A DNA stretch of 64,000 nt. It comes from Pseudomonas haemolytica. GTDB taxonomy: Bacteria; Pseudomonadota; Gammaproteobacteria; Pseudomonadales; Pseudomonadaceae. The first letter of the stretch is position 1. Each line of letters begins with the position of its first letter. This document shows, piece after piece, positions 26,411 to 34,782 of the stretch. Position numbers and translations under genes: made by a program. The stretch spans positions 1-64,000 of the forward strand of contig NZ_VOIW01000001.1 of the NCBI RefSeq assembly GCF_009659625.1, read 5' to 3'. The notes beneath the pieces were generated by a model, which was not told the DNA's origin, searched no databases, and saw only the letters and a program-made list of their open reading frames with translations.

Positions 26411-27081
26411 GGGCGCGCTTCCAGCACGTAGCCCACGCCGCGAATGGTGTGGATCAGCTTGACCTCGCTCTGGTCGTCCACCTTGGCCCGCAGGCGGCTG
26501 ATGGAGACTTCCACCACGTTGGTGTCGCAGTCGAAATTCATGTCCCACACCAGGGAAATAATCTGTGTGCGGGTCAGCACTTCACCGGACTGGCGCATCA
26601 GCACTTGCAGCAGGGCGAACTCCTTGGTGGTCAGGTCGATGCGCCGGGTGCCGCGATAAGCGCGATGGCGGCGCGGGTCCAGCTCCAGGTCCGATACGCG
26701 GAACACTTCCGGCTGCGGGATGTGTTCGCTGCGCCGCAACAGCGTACGCACCCGTGCCAACAGCTCGGGAAACTCGAACGGCTTGACCAGGTAATCATCG
26801 GCGCCCATGTCCAGGCCCTTGATCTTGTCAGCCAGCCGGCCACGGGCGGTCAGCATCATCACGCGCTGGGAACCGTTGCGGCGCAGTTGTTCCAACACTT
26901 GCCAGCCATCCTTGCCGGGCAGGTTGACGTCGAGAATCACCAGCTCATAAGCATGCTGCCCAGCCAGGTGCAGGCCGTCGATACCATTGGCGGCGCAGTC
27001 GACCACGTAGCCACTTTCGTTCAGGCCCTGCTGCAGGTAGTCAGCGGTTTTTTGCTCGTCCTCAACCACAAGGATACGCAT
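26407..27081 (-). CDS. czcR: CzcR-like heavy-metal response regulator
   Basis: 224-residue OmpR-type regulator: receiver domain with acidic pocket ED (residues 7-8), phospho-acceptor D51 in VILDVNLPG and K in YLVKPFEFPELLAR, then a winged-helix DNA-binding domain (LTTKEFALLQVLMRQSGEVLTRTQI). It is closest in character to CzcR/CopR/IrlR metal regulators. It overlaps czcS by four bases as an operon and probably activates czcCBA. In P. aeruginosa CzcR also represses oprD, and an OprD-type gene is the next neighbour here. Confidence 0.92.
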   Translation of the reverse strand: MRILVVEDEQKTADYLQQGLNESGYVVDCAANGIDGLHLAGQHAYELVILDVNLPGKDGWQVLEQLRRNGSQRVMMLTARGRLADKIKGLDMGADDYLVKPFEFPELLARVRTLLRRSEHIPQPEVFRVSDLELDPRRHRAYRGTRRIDLTTKEFALLQVLMRQSGEVLTRTQIISLVWDMNFDCDTNVVEVSISRLRAKVDDQSEVKLIHTIRGVGYVLEARP

Positions 27082-27186
27082 GGGGGTTACCTCTTAATTT
27101 GGGGAGAGAAGGCGCCCATTTCCTTATGGCGGCTGTTATCAGGGGAGTAGGAAAAGTCTGAACGATGAAGTAGCTTTAGGGTCAAC

Positions 27187-27203
27187 TGCGACCATCGGTC
27201 GCA
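27187..27203. promoter_or_regulatory. 17-bp palindrome upstream of czcR
   Basis: TGCGACC-ATC-GGTCGCA is a perfect 7+3+7 inverted repeat about 105 bases before czcR and just beyond the terminator of the candidate small RNA. It may be an operator for the czcRS promoter. No matching regulator is known to me. Confidence 0.3.
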
Positions 27204-27216
27204 TGGTGCCGCGAGC

Positions 27217-27242
27217 AAAAAAAACGCCCCAGGCGGGGCGTT
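27217..27242 (-). terminator. Intrinsic terminator (candidate sRNA or porin gene)
   Basis: Eight-base GC-rich stem (27223-27230 with 27235-27242) and a run of eight A on the plus strand that gives U8 on the minus transcript. It ends either the candidate sRNA or readthrough from the porin gene, whose stop is 178 bases upstream. Confidence 0.85.
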
Positions 27243-27310
27243 AAAAATTCATCTCTTTCCAAAGGAGCTACACAAAAGCTTCAGAGATGAATGTGCTCGG
27301 TGAATAAGTT
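27217..27310 (-). ncRNA. Candidate small RNA between the porin gene and czcR
   Basis: On the minus strand a -10 hexamer TATACT (27322-27317) is followed by about 95 bases with no reading frame. A long stem with arms 27283-27292 and 27247-27256 (ATTCATCTCT/AGAGATGAAT) encloses an unpaired 26-base loop containing CTCCTTTGG. Then comes a strong intrinsic terminator (27217-27242: GGGGCGTT stem plus eight U). The -35 is poor, so an activator is likely. I do not recognise the RNA by name. Promoter, structure and terminator together make a typical 90-100-nt Hfq-class sRNA. Confidence 0.45.
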
Positions 27311-27336
27311 GAAGCGAGTATAGAAAGTTCAACTTA
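27305..27336. promoter_or_regulatory. Inverted repeat flanking the candidate sRNA -10 site
   Basis: TAAGTTGAA and TTCAACTTA form perfect 9-base arms with a 14-base spacer that contains the TATACT -10 element. Bound protein would cover the -10 and start site, as in a repressed promoter; alternatively the arms form a short stem at the transcript 5' end. Confidence 0.4.
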
Positions 27337-27419
27337 ACGAGAAGCTGGGGCCAATATTACAATTTTGATAGCCGGCTATTTGTGAACAGATGTTAGTTAA
27401 TCGCGAGCGAATGTAAGCT

Positions 27420-28739
27420 TCACAGCACGGCCAGTGGATATTCGGCAATCAGGCGAACTTCTTCCAGGTCTGATTCGAACGCACTGGAGCGTACTGTGGC
27501 TTGGCGCAAACGCAGCGACAGGTCCTTCAAGCGCCCACCTTGCACCACGTACTTGGCCTCGATATCCCGCTCCCAGCGGCGTTGATCGGTCAGCGGGTTA
27601 CCCGCTGCATCGCGACGCATATACAACGCGTTGGCGTTGCTGTAGTCGGCGCCGGTGCCTTTGCCGTAGCGGGTCATGAACGACAGGCCCGGGATGCCGA
27701 ACGCCTGCATGTCCAGGTCGTAGCGCACCATCCATGAACGCTCCTTGGGCGAGTTGAAGTCGCTGTACTGGATCGAGTTGTTGAGAAAGATCGAGTCCGA
27801 CTGGCGCAGGTAATCGAAGTCATCGTCGCCGTTGTTGCGCTGGTGCGACACGGCCACGCTGTGGGCGCCGACCTTGACCCCGAGCCTGGCGCTCCAAATG
27901 TTGTTGTCGAATTCGCCAAGCAGTTTCTTACCTTCGTCCACGGCCTTGTAGTAGTTGAAATCGCCGAACAGCGACACGTCGTCGTTCAGCGGATAGCTGG
28001 CGGCGCTGCCGAAGTAGTACTGATCCCAGGCGTCCTTCAAGCGGCTGCTGTAGAGGCTGACGCTGAGGTGTTTGTTGAGTTGGTAGTCACCGCCGAAATA
28101 GCCGACCCAGGGCGAATCGACCTTGCCCGCATAGAAGGTGGCAAAGCCCTTGTTCATGCCGCTTTCACTGGGCTGGCTCATGCCGCTCAGCCGCCCACCT
28201 TGCAGGCTCAGGCCTTCCAGGCTGGTGTTTTGTGCGGTGACGCCGCGAAAGCTTTCCGGCAACAGGCGTGAGTCGCCGTACGCCACCACGGGAGTGAGCG
28301 GGAACACATCGCCGGCTTTGATCACCGTGTCGAACACGCGCAGTTTCGCCGCGCCGCCGACTTTGCCGTAGCTGCTTTGCGGCTGGTTGTCGCTGTTGAC
28401 TGGCAGCACGCCGAACGAGCCTTTGCCGCCGCTGCGGCCGGTACCTGAGTCAAGCTTGAGGCCGTACATGGCAAACGCATCCAGGCCAAACCCCACGGTG
28501 CCTTGGGTAAAACCGGATTCGAACTTGCCGATCAAGCCTTGCGCCCAGGCTTCGGAGTAGCCATTGCCGGTGGGGCTGGACTGGCCCTTGCGATCATCGC
28601 GGTTGAAGTAAAAATTGCGCGCCAGCACGTTCACGCTGCTGCCTTCGATAAAACCTTCGGGCTTGTCTTCCACGGCCACCGCAGCCAGGGGCAGTGCGGC
28701 CATCAGTGAAAAGGGAAGGGTGTAGTGACGAATGCTCAT
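27420..28739 (-). CDS. OprD-family outer-membrane porin
   Basis: 439-residue OprD/Occ-type porin. Signal peptide MSIRHYTLPFSLMAALPLAAVA; then GFIEGSSVNVLARNFYFNRD, the first strand shared by the family, and many alternating beta-strands ending with an aliphatic/aromatic terminal strand (LRLIAEYPLAVL). These porins take up amino acids, aromatic acids and similar small molecules; the subtype cannot be fixed here. It is read toward the candidate sRNA and czcR, and diverges from the DUF2790 gene. Confidence 0.92.
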   Translation of the reverse strand: MSIRHYTLPFSLMAALPLAAVAVEDKPEGFIEGSSVNVLARNFYFNRDDRKGQSSPTGNGYSEAWAQGLIGKFESGFTQGTVGFGLDAFAMYGLKLDSGTGRSGGKGSFGVLPVNSDNQPQSSYGKVGGAAKLRVFDTVIKAGDVFPLTPVVAYGDSRLLPESFRGVTAQNTSLEGLSLQGGRLSGMSQPSESGMNKGFATFYAGKVDSPWVGYFGGDYQLNKHLSVSLYSSRLKDAWDQYYFGSAASYPLNDDVSLFGDFNYYKAVDEGKKLLGEFDNNIWSARLGVKVGAHSVAVSHQRNNGDDDFDYLRQSDSIFLNNSIQYSDFNSPKERSWMVRYDLDMQAFGIPGLSFMTRYGKGTGADYSNANALYMRRDAAGNPLTDQRRWERDIEAKYVVQGGRLKDLSLRLRQATVRSSAFESDLEEVRLIAEYPLAVL

Positions 28740-28849
28740 GATGCGCTCCTCGGTGATGGCAGTTATCAGCTCTTATAGAGGTGGGCGTTTTTATTAATAT
28801 GGCCCGGGTCGATAGTTGCAAACGGCGGATAACAGCTGCATTGCGCAAA

Positions 28850-28867
28850 GATGACAATTCTGGAAAC
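28850..28867 (+). promoter_or_regulatory. Candidate metal-regulator box between porin and DUF2790 genes
   Basis: GATGACAATTCTGGAAAC matches the box before czcD at 16 of 18 positions. It lies in the 225-bp divergent gap between the porin gene and the DUF2790 gene, placed to serve either. A weaker reverse match (GATTACAAATCCG) lies before czcC near 19385-19400. Confidence 0.4.
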
Positions 28868-28964
28868 TAACGGCCATCTAACAAATACGTAATGTTCTGG
28901 TGAACATGGCGTCAGGGTTCGCTGGTTAATCTCGACACTGAACTTTTCAGTCGAGGAACTTGTG

Positions 28965-29297
28965 ATGAATTTTTATAAACTAGGGTTAGGCGTATTAACC
29001 GCAGTCTTGTCATTTGGTGCGTTGGCCGAAGGGGGTGGGGATCGTACCTTTGCCCTGATGATGGAGCGCAATGAGAAAGCCATGGCCGCCTACGCGATCA
29101 AAAAAGGCAAGCCGGTGCCCGAGGTACAGGCCTACCGCTATGGCATGGACCTGGACATTGCCGAGGTGGTCAACGTGACGCCGCCGATTCGTTCGTGCAA
29201 CCCAGTGCCGTCGCGCATGACCTATGAGGACTCCAGTGGCAAGCTCAATACCCTGGAGTATCAGGTGATGGGTGTGTGCCGAAACAATGGCGGTTGA
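28965..29297 (+). CDS. DUF2790 small periplasmic protein
   Basis: 110 residues from ATG 28965, which has AGGA seven bases upstream; a GTG three bases earlier is unlikely. Signal peptide ends near SFGALA. The mature part has the DUF2790 pattern: PVPEVQAYRYGMDLDIAEVVNVTPPIRSCNPVPSRMTYEDSSGKLNTLEYQVMG with two cysteines. This family is almost confined to Pseudomonas and is often beside copper or zinc resistance genes, as here. Biochemical role unknown; a metal-stress periplasmic role is an inference from context. Confidence 0.85.
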   Translation: MNFYKLGLGVLTAVLSFGALAEGGGDRTFALMMERNEKAMAAYAIKKGKPVPEVQAYRYGMDLDIAEVVNVTPPIRSCNPVPSRMTYEDSSGKLNTLEYQVMGVCRNNGG

Positions 29298-29402
29298 TGG
29301 ATCCAAAAATATAGTTGGGCCATGGGCTGAAGCGCTATTCAGAAAACGCTGGCAGCGCCGATGCAGCGTTAATCGTCCCGCCCATTTGCCCACCGGTGCC
29401 CT

Positions 29403-30719
29403 ATGTTCAATACCCGCCTGAAGCAGGAGCTGTCCGCTCTTCGCGAAGAATTGTCGAGCTTGCTGCAGGTCAAGGAAAGCCTGGAAAGCGAAATGCTGTG
29501 CCTGACGCTGGATCCCGACGGCCGGGTGGAGTGGGCCAATGCCAACTTCCTGCAGGAACTGGCCTACCAGGCGAGCAACATTGTGGGGCAGTCTATCGAA
29601 GACCTGGTGCCGGCTCATGTGCGCCAGGACGAATTCCAACTGCGTTTCAAGCATGCGCTGGCCCGCGGTGAACACTTCGCCGGCACCGTGCGCTTGCTGC
29701 GTGGCAATGGCAAGGAAGCGTGGCTGCGTTCAATCGTGCAGCCGGTGCGCAGTTCGGATGGGCGTATCAAGCATTTTTCGATCTACTCCAGTGACCTCAC
29801 CCGCACCATTGAGAGCTCGCGCGAACATGAAAACCTGATCACCGCGCTGGTGCGCTCTACGGCCGTGATCGAGTTCGACCTGAACGGGAACGTGCTCACC
29901 GCCAATGACCGCTTCCTCAGCGGCATGGGCTACAGCCTGGCGCAGATCCAGGGCAAACATCACCGGATGTTCTGCGAGCCGCAGGAATACAACAGCGCCG
30001 AGTACCAACAGTTCTGGAAACGCCTGAACGCCGGTGAGTTCGTCGCGGCGCGTTTCAAACGTGTGGACAGCCATGGCCGCGTGGTGTGGTTGGAAGCCAC
30101 CTATAACCCGGTGCTGGACGCCAATGAGCGGCTGTACAAAGTGGTCAAGTTCGCCACGGTGATCACCGACCAGGTCAACCGCGAGCAGGCAGTGGCCGAG
30201 GCCGCCAACATTGCCTACAGCACTTCCTTGCAAACCGATGATAGCGCCCAGCGCGGCACTACCGTGGTGACCCAGGCGGTGGATGTGATGCGTGACCTGG
30301 CCCAGCACATGCAACAGGCTGGCGAAGGTATTGAGGCGCTCAACGCCCAGTCCCAAGTGATCGGCACTATCGTCAAGACCATCAGCGGCATCGCCGAGCA
30401 GACCAACCTGTTGGCGCTCAACGCGGCCATCGAAGCGGCGCGTGCCGGTGAGCAGGGGCGTGGCTTTGCGGTGGTGGCCGATGAGGTTAGGCAACTGGCT
30501 TCTCGCACCAGTAAAGCCACCGAAGAGATTGTCGGCGTGGTGCGCCAGAACCAGGACATGGCCCGCGACGCGGTCGCCCTGATGGCTGACGGTCGCCTGC
30601 AAGCTGAACAAGGCCTGGCCCTGGCGGCCGAGGCGGGCACGGTGATTGTGGAAATCCAGGACGGCGCGCAAAAAGTGGTGAGTGCGGTCGGGCAGTTTGC
30701 CAATCAGCTGTCGAGCTGA
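29403..30719 (+). CDS. bdlA: BdlA-like soluble PAS-PAS chemoreceptor
   Basis: 438 residues without membrane segments: two PAS domains (about 45-150 and 165-275), then the methyl-accepting signalling domain with the hairpin tip [37 protein letters not shown]. The arrangement and size are those of BdlA, which controls biofilm dispersal in P. aeruginosa (417 residues). Only a short part of the coiled coil follows the tip. A regulator of biofilm dispersion or an Aer-like taxis receptor are both possible. The gene is alone, 105 bases after the DUF2790 gene. Confidence 0.8.
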   Translation: MFNTRLKQELSALREELSSLLQVKESLESEMLCLTLDPDGRVEWANANFLQELAYQASNIVGQSIEDLVPAHVRQDEFQLRFKHALARGEHFAGTVRLLRGNGKEAWLRSIVQPVRSSDGRIKHFSIYSSDLTRTIESSREHENLITALVRSTAVIEFDLNGNVLTANDRFLSGMGYSLAQIQGKHHRMFCEPQEYNSAEYQQFWKRLNAGEFVAARFKRVDSHGRVVWLEATYNPVLDANERLYKVVKFATVITDQVNREQAVAEAANIAYSTSLQTDDSAQRGTTVVTQAVDVMRDLAQHMQQAGEGIEALNAQSQVIGTIVKTISGIAEQTNLLALNAAIEAARAGEQGRGFAVVADEVRQLASRTSKATEEIVGVVRQNQDMARDAVALMADGRLQAEQGLALAAEAGTVIVEIQDGAQKVVSAVGQFANQLSS

Positions 30720-30779
30720 TCTGTCGGGCTTGTGCTTGAGGTATCTTAGGGCTTTTCTCGCTTGCAGAGCTGATCGTCC

Positions 30780-31355
30780 ATGAGCCCTACTTACCGTCGC
30801 CCCGTCCCACTGTCCAAGGCCTACCGCTTGCTCAACCACGGGCCAACCGTGTTGGTCAGCGCGGCCCACAATGGCCAGCGCAATATCATGGCCGCAGCCT
30901 GGGCCATGCCATTGGATTTCGAACCGCCGAAAGTCGCGGTGGTGCTCGACAAGGCCACCTGGACCCGCCAACTGCTGGAAGGCGCCGGCACCTTCGTGTT
31001 GCAGGTACCTTGCGTGGCGCAGGCCGATCTGGTTCAGACGGTGGGCAACACCACAGGCTCTGAAACCGACAAATTCGCAACCTACGGCCTGCAAAGTTTT
31101 AACGGCGAACACACCGAGGCACCGATGCTGGAAGGTTGCGTGGCTTGGCTGGAATGCCGCCTGCTGCCCGAGCCCCATAACCAGCAGACCTATGACCTGT
31201 TCCTGGGTGAAGTGGTCGCGGCCTATGCTGATGAGCGGGTGTTCAGCGAGGGCCGCTGGCATTTTGAAGGCTATGATCAACTGCGTACGTTGCACCATGT
31301 GGCGGGCGGGAATTACCTGACCATCGGCCAGCCGATTGTCGGCCGCCAGCTCTAA
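30780..31355 (+). CDS. Flavin reductase-family (flavoredoxin-like) protein
   Basis: 191-residue FMN-binding split-barrel protein. Features are GPTVLVSAAHNGQRNIMAAAWAMPLDFEPPKVAVVLDKATWTRQLLEGAGTFVLQVP, the usual FMN site, and a C-terminal barrel half. Such proteins reduce flavin with NAD(P)H or bind flavin in redox reactions. No partner oxygenase is adjacent. It is convergent with the LysR gene, two bases apart after its stop. Confidence 0.85.
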   Translation: MSPTYRRPVPLSKAYRLLNHGPTVLVSAAHNGQRNIMAAAWAMPLDFEPPKVAVVLDKATWTRQLLEGAGTFVLQVPCVAQADLVQTVGNTTGSETDKFATYGLQSFNGEHTEAPMLEGCVAWLECRLLPEPHNQQTYDLFLGEVVAAYADERVFSEGRWHFEGYDQLRTLHHVAGGNYLTIGQPIVGRQL

Positions 31356-31358
31356 CCG

Positions 31359-32243
31359 CTACCAGCGTGCGTTTGCCAGCGCCTCGGCAAACGCCATCAA
31401 TTTCGGTGAGTACTGCCGGGACGGCGGGTAGACCAACGAGATCCCTCGACTGCGCCCGGCAAACCCTTCCAGCAAAGGCACCAGGCGTCCGGCGGCGAGG
31501 TCATCGCGCACCGCGAAATCCATGACTTGGGCGATGCCATAACCGCCCACGGCGCCATCGACCAGGGCATCGCCGATATCAAAGATCAGCCGCCCTTCGA
31601 CGGTTACGTCCTGCACCTTGCCATTGAGCATGAACTGCCAATCCACCATGCGGCCGCTGCGTAAGTTGCGCACGGTGAGGCAGTGGTGGTCCTTGAGTTC
31701 ATCGACGCTTTGCGGCGTGCCAAACCGTGCCAGGTAGGCAGGCGAGGCGACGGTGATCCAACGCAGCGGCGCCAGTGTGCGGGCGATCAGGCGTTGGTCT
31801 TGAATCTCGCCGGTACGCAGCAGTGCGTCGAAACCCTCATCGACGATATCCACCAGGCGGTCGGTCATCACCGCTTCGATACGCAACTCGGGGTAGCGCA
31901 AGGTCAAGTCGCCAATCACCGGCATCACCACCTTGCGCCCGAACAGCGAGGGCGTGCTGATCTTCAGCAGGCCGGACGGGTTGCTGCGTCGATCGAGCAT
32001 CAGCTTTTCGGCTTCGGCCAACTCGGCCAGCAACGGCGCACTGCGCTCATACAGCATTTGCCCATCCGGCGTGAGGCTGACGCTGCGGGTGTTGCGTTGC
32101 AGCAAGCGCACGCCCAACTGCTGTTCCAAGCGGGAAATGGCGCGGGACAGCCCCGATTGAGTCAGCCCCAGGTCGCCGGCGGCCCGGGTGAAACTGCGGG
32201 TTTCGGCGACGCGGACCAGTAGGCGTACAGCGTTCAGATCCAT
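31359..32243 (-). CDS. LysR-family transcriptional regulator
   Basis: 294 residues. N-terminal helix-turn-helix MDLNAVRLLVRVAETRSFTRAAGDLGLTQSGLSRAISRLEQQLGVRLLQRNTRSVSLT, then the effector-binding domain. It is divergent from an MFS drug-type exporter, suggesting it controls that gene. A 14-bp palindrome (ATGATTTAAATCAT) covers its own start codon and is a likely autoregulatory site. Confidence 0.93.
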   Translation of the reverse strand: MDLNAVRLLVRVAETRSFTRAAGDLGLTQSGLSRAISRLEQQLGVRLLQRNTRSVSLTPDGQMLYERSAPLLAELAEAEKLMLDRRSNPSGLLKISTPSLFGRKVVMPVIGDLTLRYPELRIEAVMTDRLVDIVDEGFDALLRTGEIQDQRLIARTLAPLRWITVASPAYLARFGTPQSVDELKDHHCLTVRNLRSGRMVDWQFMLNGKVQDVTVEGRLIFDIGDALVDGAVGGYGIAQVMDFAVRDDLAAGRLVPLLEGFAGRSRGISLVYPPSRQYSPKLMAFAEALANARW

Positions 32244-32255
32244 GATTTAAATCAT
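32242..32255. promoter_or_regulatory. 14-bp palindrome at the LysR start
   Basis: ATGATTTAAATCAT is perfectly palindromic; its minus-strand copy contains the LysR start codon region (32241-32243). It is about 80 bases upstream of the MFS gene. A LysR regulator could use it for autorepression. Confidence 0.45.
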
Positions 32256-32335
32256 CAGTGAAAGAGTGGTAACGCTATTTATCATCCGCGACGCATAAAA
32301 GACACTGGCCGCACTTCATTTTCGGATAGGACGCT

Positions 32336-33709
32336 GTGATGCCTCCCACTAAACCTTCAGGCTGGATGCTGTTGCTGCTGGCCACCGCCCAACTGATCAT
32401 CGCCCTCGATGCCACCATCGTCTTTGTCGCATTGCCGCAAATCGGCACGCACCTGGCGTTTTCCGCCCAGCAATTACAGTGGGTGGTGAGCGCCTACAGC
32501 GTGGCGTTCGGTGGCTTCCTGTTGCTGGGCGGCCGCGCCACTGACTTGTTGGGCAAGCGCCGTTTGTATCGAGTGGGCCAGGCGCTGTATGCGTTGGCGT
32601 CCCTGGCAGCGGTGCTCGGTGGCAGCGCGCTGTTGCTGGTGCTGGCGCGCGCGGTGCAAGGCGTGGGCGGGGCGATGTTGTTCCCGGCCACCTTGGCGTT
32701 GATCAACACCCACTATGCCGAAGGCCCGGCGCGTAACCGTGCGTTCGCGGTGTGGAGCGCGGCGTCGGCAGCAGGCCTGGCCCTGGGCGCGCTACTGGGA
32801 GGCGTGCTGACCCAGGTGTGGGGCTGGGAGGCGGTATTCCTGGTGAATGTGCCGTTGGCCGGTGGCTGTGCCTGGGCGGCGCGCTATTGGATTCCTGCCG
32901 ATGGCGAGCGGGTGCGCGGGCGCAAGTTCGATATCAGCGGCGCATTGACCGTGACGGTCGGAGGCACCTTGCTGGTGTTTGCCTTGGTACAGGGCCCGGA
33001 GTGGGGCTGGACGGCGCCTGCCACCCTAGGCTGTATCGCCCTGGCCGTAACATTGCTGGGCGTGTTCGCCTGGATCGAGCACCGCGGCCGCGACCCGCTG
33101 ATGCCACTGCGCCTGTTCGCCTATCGCGAACTGCGCATGGCCATGGTCCTGACAGCGGTCTTCATGAGCAGCTTTGGTGTGCAGTACTACTTCCTTGCGG
33201 TGTACTACCAACAGGTCTACGGCTATAGCGTGTTGCAGACCGGGCTGGCATTTTTGCCAGCGACCCTGGTGTGTACGTTCGGCATCTGGCTGGCGGAGCA
33301 CTCATTGGGCCGGCTTGGGTTGCGCAACACACTGGTCTACGGGCAGTTGGCGGGCGCAGTGGGCATCGGGCTGGTGTGTTGGGCCTTGCCGACAGGCGTG
33401 GGGTTCTGGTCGCTGCTGCCGGGGATTTTTATCTTGAGCATCGGCCAGGGCATGACCTGGACAGCCATGTGGGTGGCGGCGGGCCTGGGTATTCGACCCG
33501 CAGAGCAAGGTGTAGCGGCGGGGATGGCGTCTACCAGCCAGCAGGTTGGTGGAGCGTTGGGGTTGGCGGTGCTGGTGTCGGTGGCCAATACCGGCGGGAT
33601 TGAGTTGGCGTTGTGGTGGAGTGCGGCGATTGCATTGGCGGGGGCGGTGTTGGCGTTGGGGCACAACTCGCGCGACAAGACGTCGAGGCCGGTATTGAAA
33701 ACAAGTTGA
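32336..33709 (+). CDS. MFS transporter, DHA2 (14-helix) family
   Basis: 457 residues. The start LIIALDATIVFVALPQIGTHLAFSAQQLQWVVSAYSVAFGGFLLLGGRATDLLGKRRLY is the DHA2 signature (motif D1 and motif A), and RAVQGVGGAMLFPATLALI is motif C-like. About 14 helices are predicted. Family members export drugs or toxic compounds with protons. Divergent from, and likely controlled by, the LysR gene. Confidence 0.9.
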   Translation: MMPPTKPSGWMLLLLATAQLIIALDATIVFVALPQIGTHLAFSAQQLQWVVSAYSVAFGGFLLLGGRATDLLGKRRLYRVGQALYALASLAAVLGGSALLLVLARAVQGVGGAMLFPATLALINTHYAEGPARNRAFAVWSAASAAGLALGALLGGVLTQVWGWEAVFLVNVPLAGGCAWAARYWIPADGERVRGRKFDISGALTVTVGGTLLVFALVQGPEWGWTAPATLGCIALAVTLLGVFAWIEHRGRDPLMPLRLFAYRELRMAMVLTAVFMSSFGVQYYFLAVYYQQVYGYSVLQTGLAFLPATLVCTFGIWLAEHSLGRLGLRNTLVYGQLAGAVGIGLVCWALPTGVGFWSLLPGIFILSIGQGMTWTAMWVAAGLGIRPAEQGVAAGMASTSQQVGGALGLAVLVSVANTGGIELALWWSAAIALAGAVLALGHNSRDKTSRPVLKTS

Positions 33710-33714
33710 CTCAT

Positions 33715-33744
33715 ATGTGGGAGAGGGCTGGCCCCCTCCCACAT
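33715..33744. repeat. REP hairpin
   Basis: A single REP: ATGTGGGAGAGGG and CCCCTCCCACAT arms around GGCTGG, five bases after the MFS stop and before the convergent AraC gene. It may end transcription of both. Confidence 0.7.
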
Positions 33745-33768
33745 TTGATTGCATTTCCAAGTCTCGGG

Positions 33769-34578
33769 TCAGCGCCCGAGCATCTTCACCCAGCGCGATG
33801 GCGGCATGCCGTAGGTGCTGCGAAATTGTCGGGTCATGTGGCTTTGGTCGGTAAAGCCGGCGGTCATCGCGGCATCCACCAGAGATTGGCCCTGGGCCAA
33901 CAAGTGACGCACCAGGTCCAACCGGCGCATGGTCAGGTAGCGGTAAGGGCTGGTGCCGAACAACACGCGAAAATCCCGCGACAAGGCCCAGCGATCGCGG
34001 CCAGCGTGGTCGGCCATTTCATCCAGGGTGATGCTGCGGCCCAGGGCGCTGTGGATAAATTCACGGGCGCGTTCGGCAGCGACGTAGTCGAAGGATTTAC
34101 GGCTGACGATGGCGCCCGACGCATTGCTCAGCGCCTGGGCCAGGTCGAACATGGCGTCCTGCTCTTGCATCGGGTCAATCGGGCAATCCAGGCTTTGCAG
34201 CAGCACTTCGCTGGCGCGGTGCAGCCGAGGGTCGGTGGACAAGCCGCCGGGGATAAACGGCAAGGGCTTGCCGCCGAGGATCTGCTGGATCAGCGCGGGC
34301 TCCACATAAATCATCCGGTACTTGAAGCCTTCGTCGCTGCCTGCGCGGCCGTCATGGGTTTCATCCGGGTGAATCACCATGGTGGTGCCGGGCATGCTGT
34401 GGGTCACGCCGCCGCGATAATGAAAGCTCTGCACGCCTAACAACGTGCGCCCGATGGCGTAGGTGTCGTGGCGATGGGGGTCGAACGCGAAGCCGGCAAA
34501 GTACGCCTCGATACGGTCCAGGCCACTGGCGTGCGGGGCGCGGTGCAGCCAGTCGAGGGTGTGGGTGGGTTTGCCCAT
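33769..34578 (-). CDS. AraC-family transcriptional regulator
   Basis: 269 residues with an N-terminal cupin-like sensing domain (FDPHRHDTYAIGRTLLGVQSFHYRGG) and a C-terminal pair of helix-turn-helices (LDEMADHAGRDRWALSRDFRVLFGTSPYRYLTMRRLDLVRHLLAQGQSLVDAAMTAGFTDQSHMTRQFRSTYGM). Inducer and targets are unknown. It is convergent with the MFS gene and stands alone. Confidence 0.92.
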   Translation of the reverse strand: MGKPTHTLDWLHRAPHASGLDRIEAYFAGFAFDPHRHDTYAIGRTLLGVQSFHYRGGVTHSMPGTTMVIHPDETHDGRAGSDEGFKYRMIYVEPALIQQILGGKPLPFIPGGLSTDPRLHRASEVLLQSLDCPIDPMQEQDAMFDLAQALSNASGAIVSRKSFDYVAAERAREFIHSALGRSITLDEMADHAGRDRWALSRDFRVLFGTSPYRYLTMRRLDLVRHLLAQGQSLVDAAMTAGFTDQSHMTRQFRSTYGMPPSRWVKMLGR

Positions 34579-34782
34579 GGTGACTTGTCACAGAAGGAGG
34601 TGGAAATACGTTAACCCAGTCTGACGTGAGTTGTCTGTCGAGGTCTTGAATGATTGTGCGTACGGTCTGCGGGTTTTTGATGAGGCTGTTTCGCGTTGGA
34701 TATATTGATTTGCATTAAAAAATGATTGTTTTACGATAATTTATATATTATTTTGCACCCTCATCACTTACCGAGGTTGTTT
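34579..34782. other. AT-rich gap without a gene
   Basis: The left side is the 5' leader of the AraC gene. From 34690 it becomes very AT-rich (TTTACG and TATATT near 34734 and 34748), which could be the promoter of the DUF2975/HTH pair. I see no RNA gene. Confidence 0.5.

Noticed and set aside
34049..34057. A further perfect DnaA box
   Set aside because: It lies inside the AraC coding region; by chance one such site is expected in about 130 kb, so I give it no meaning alone.
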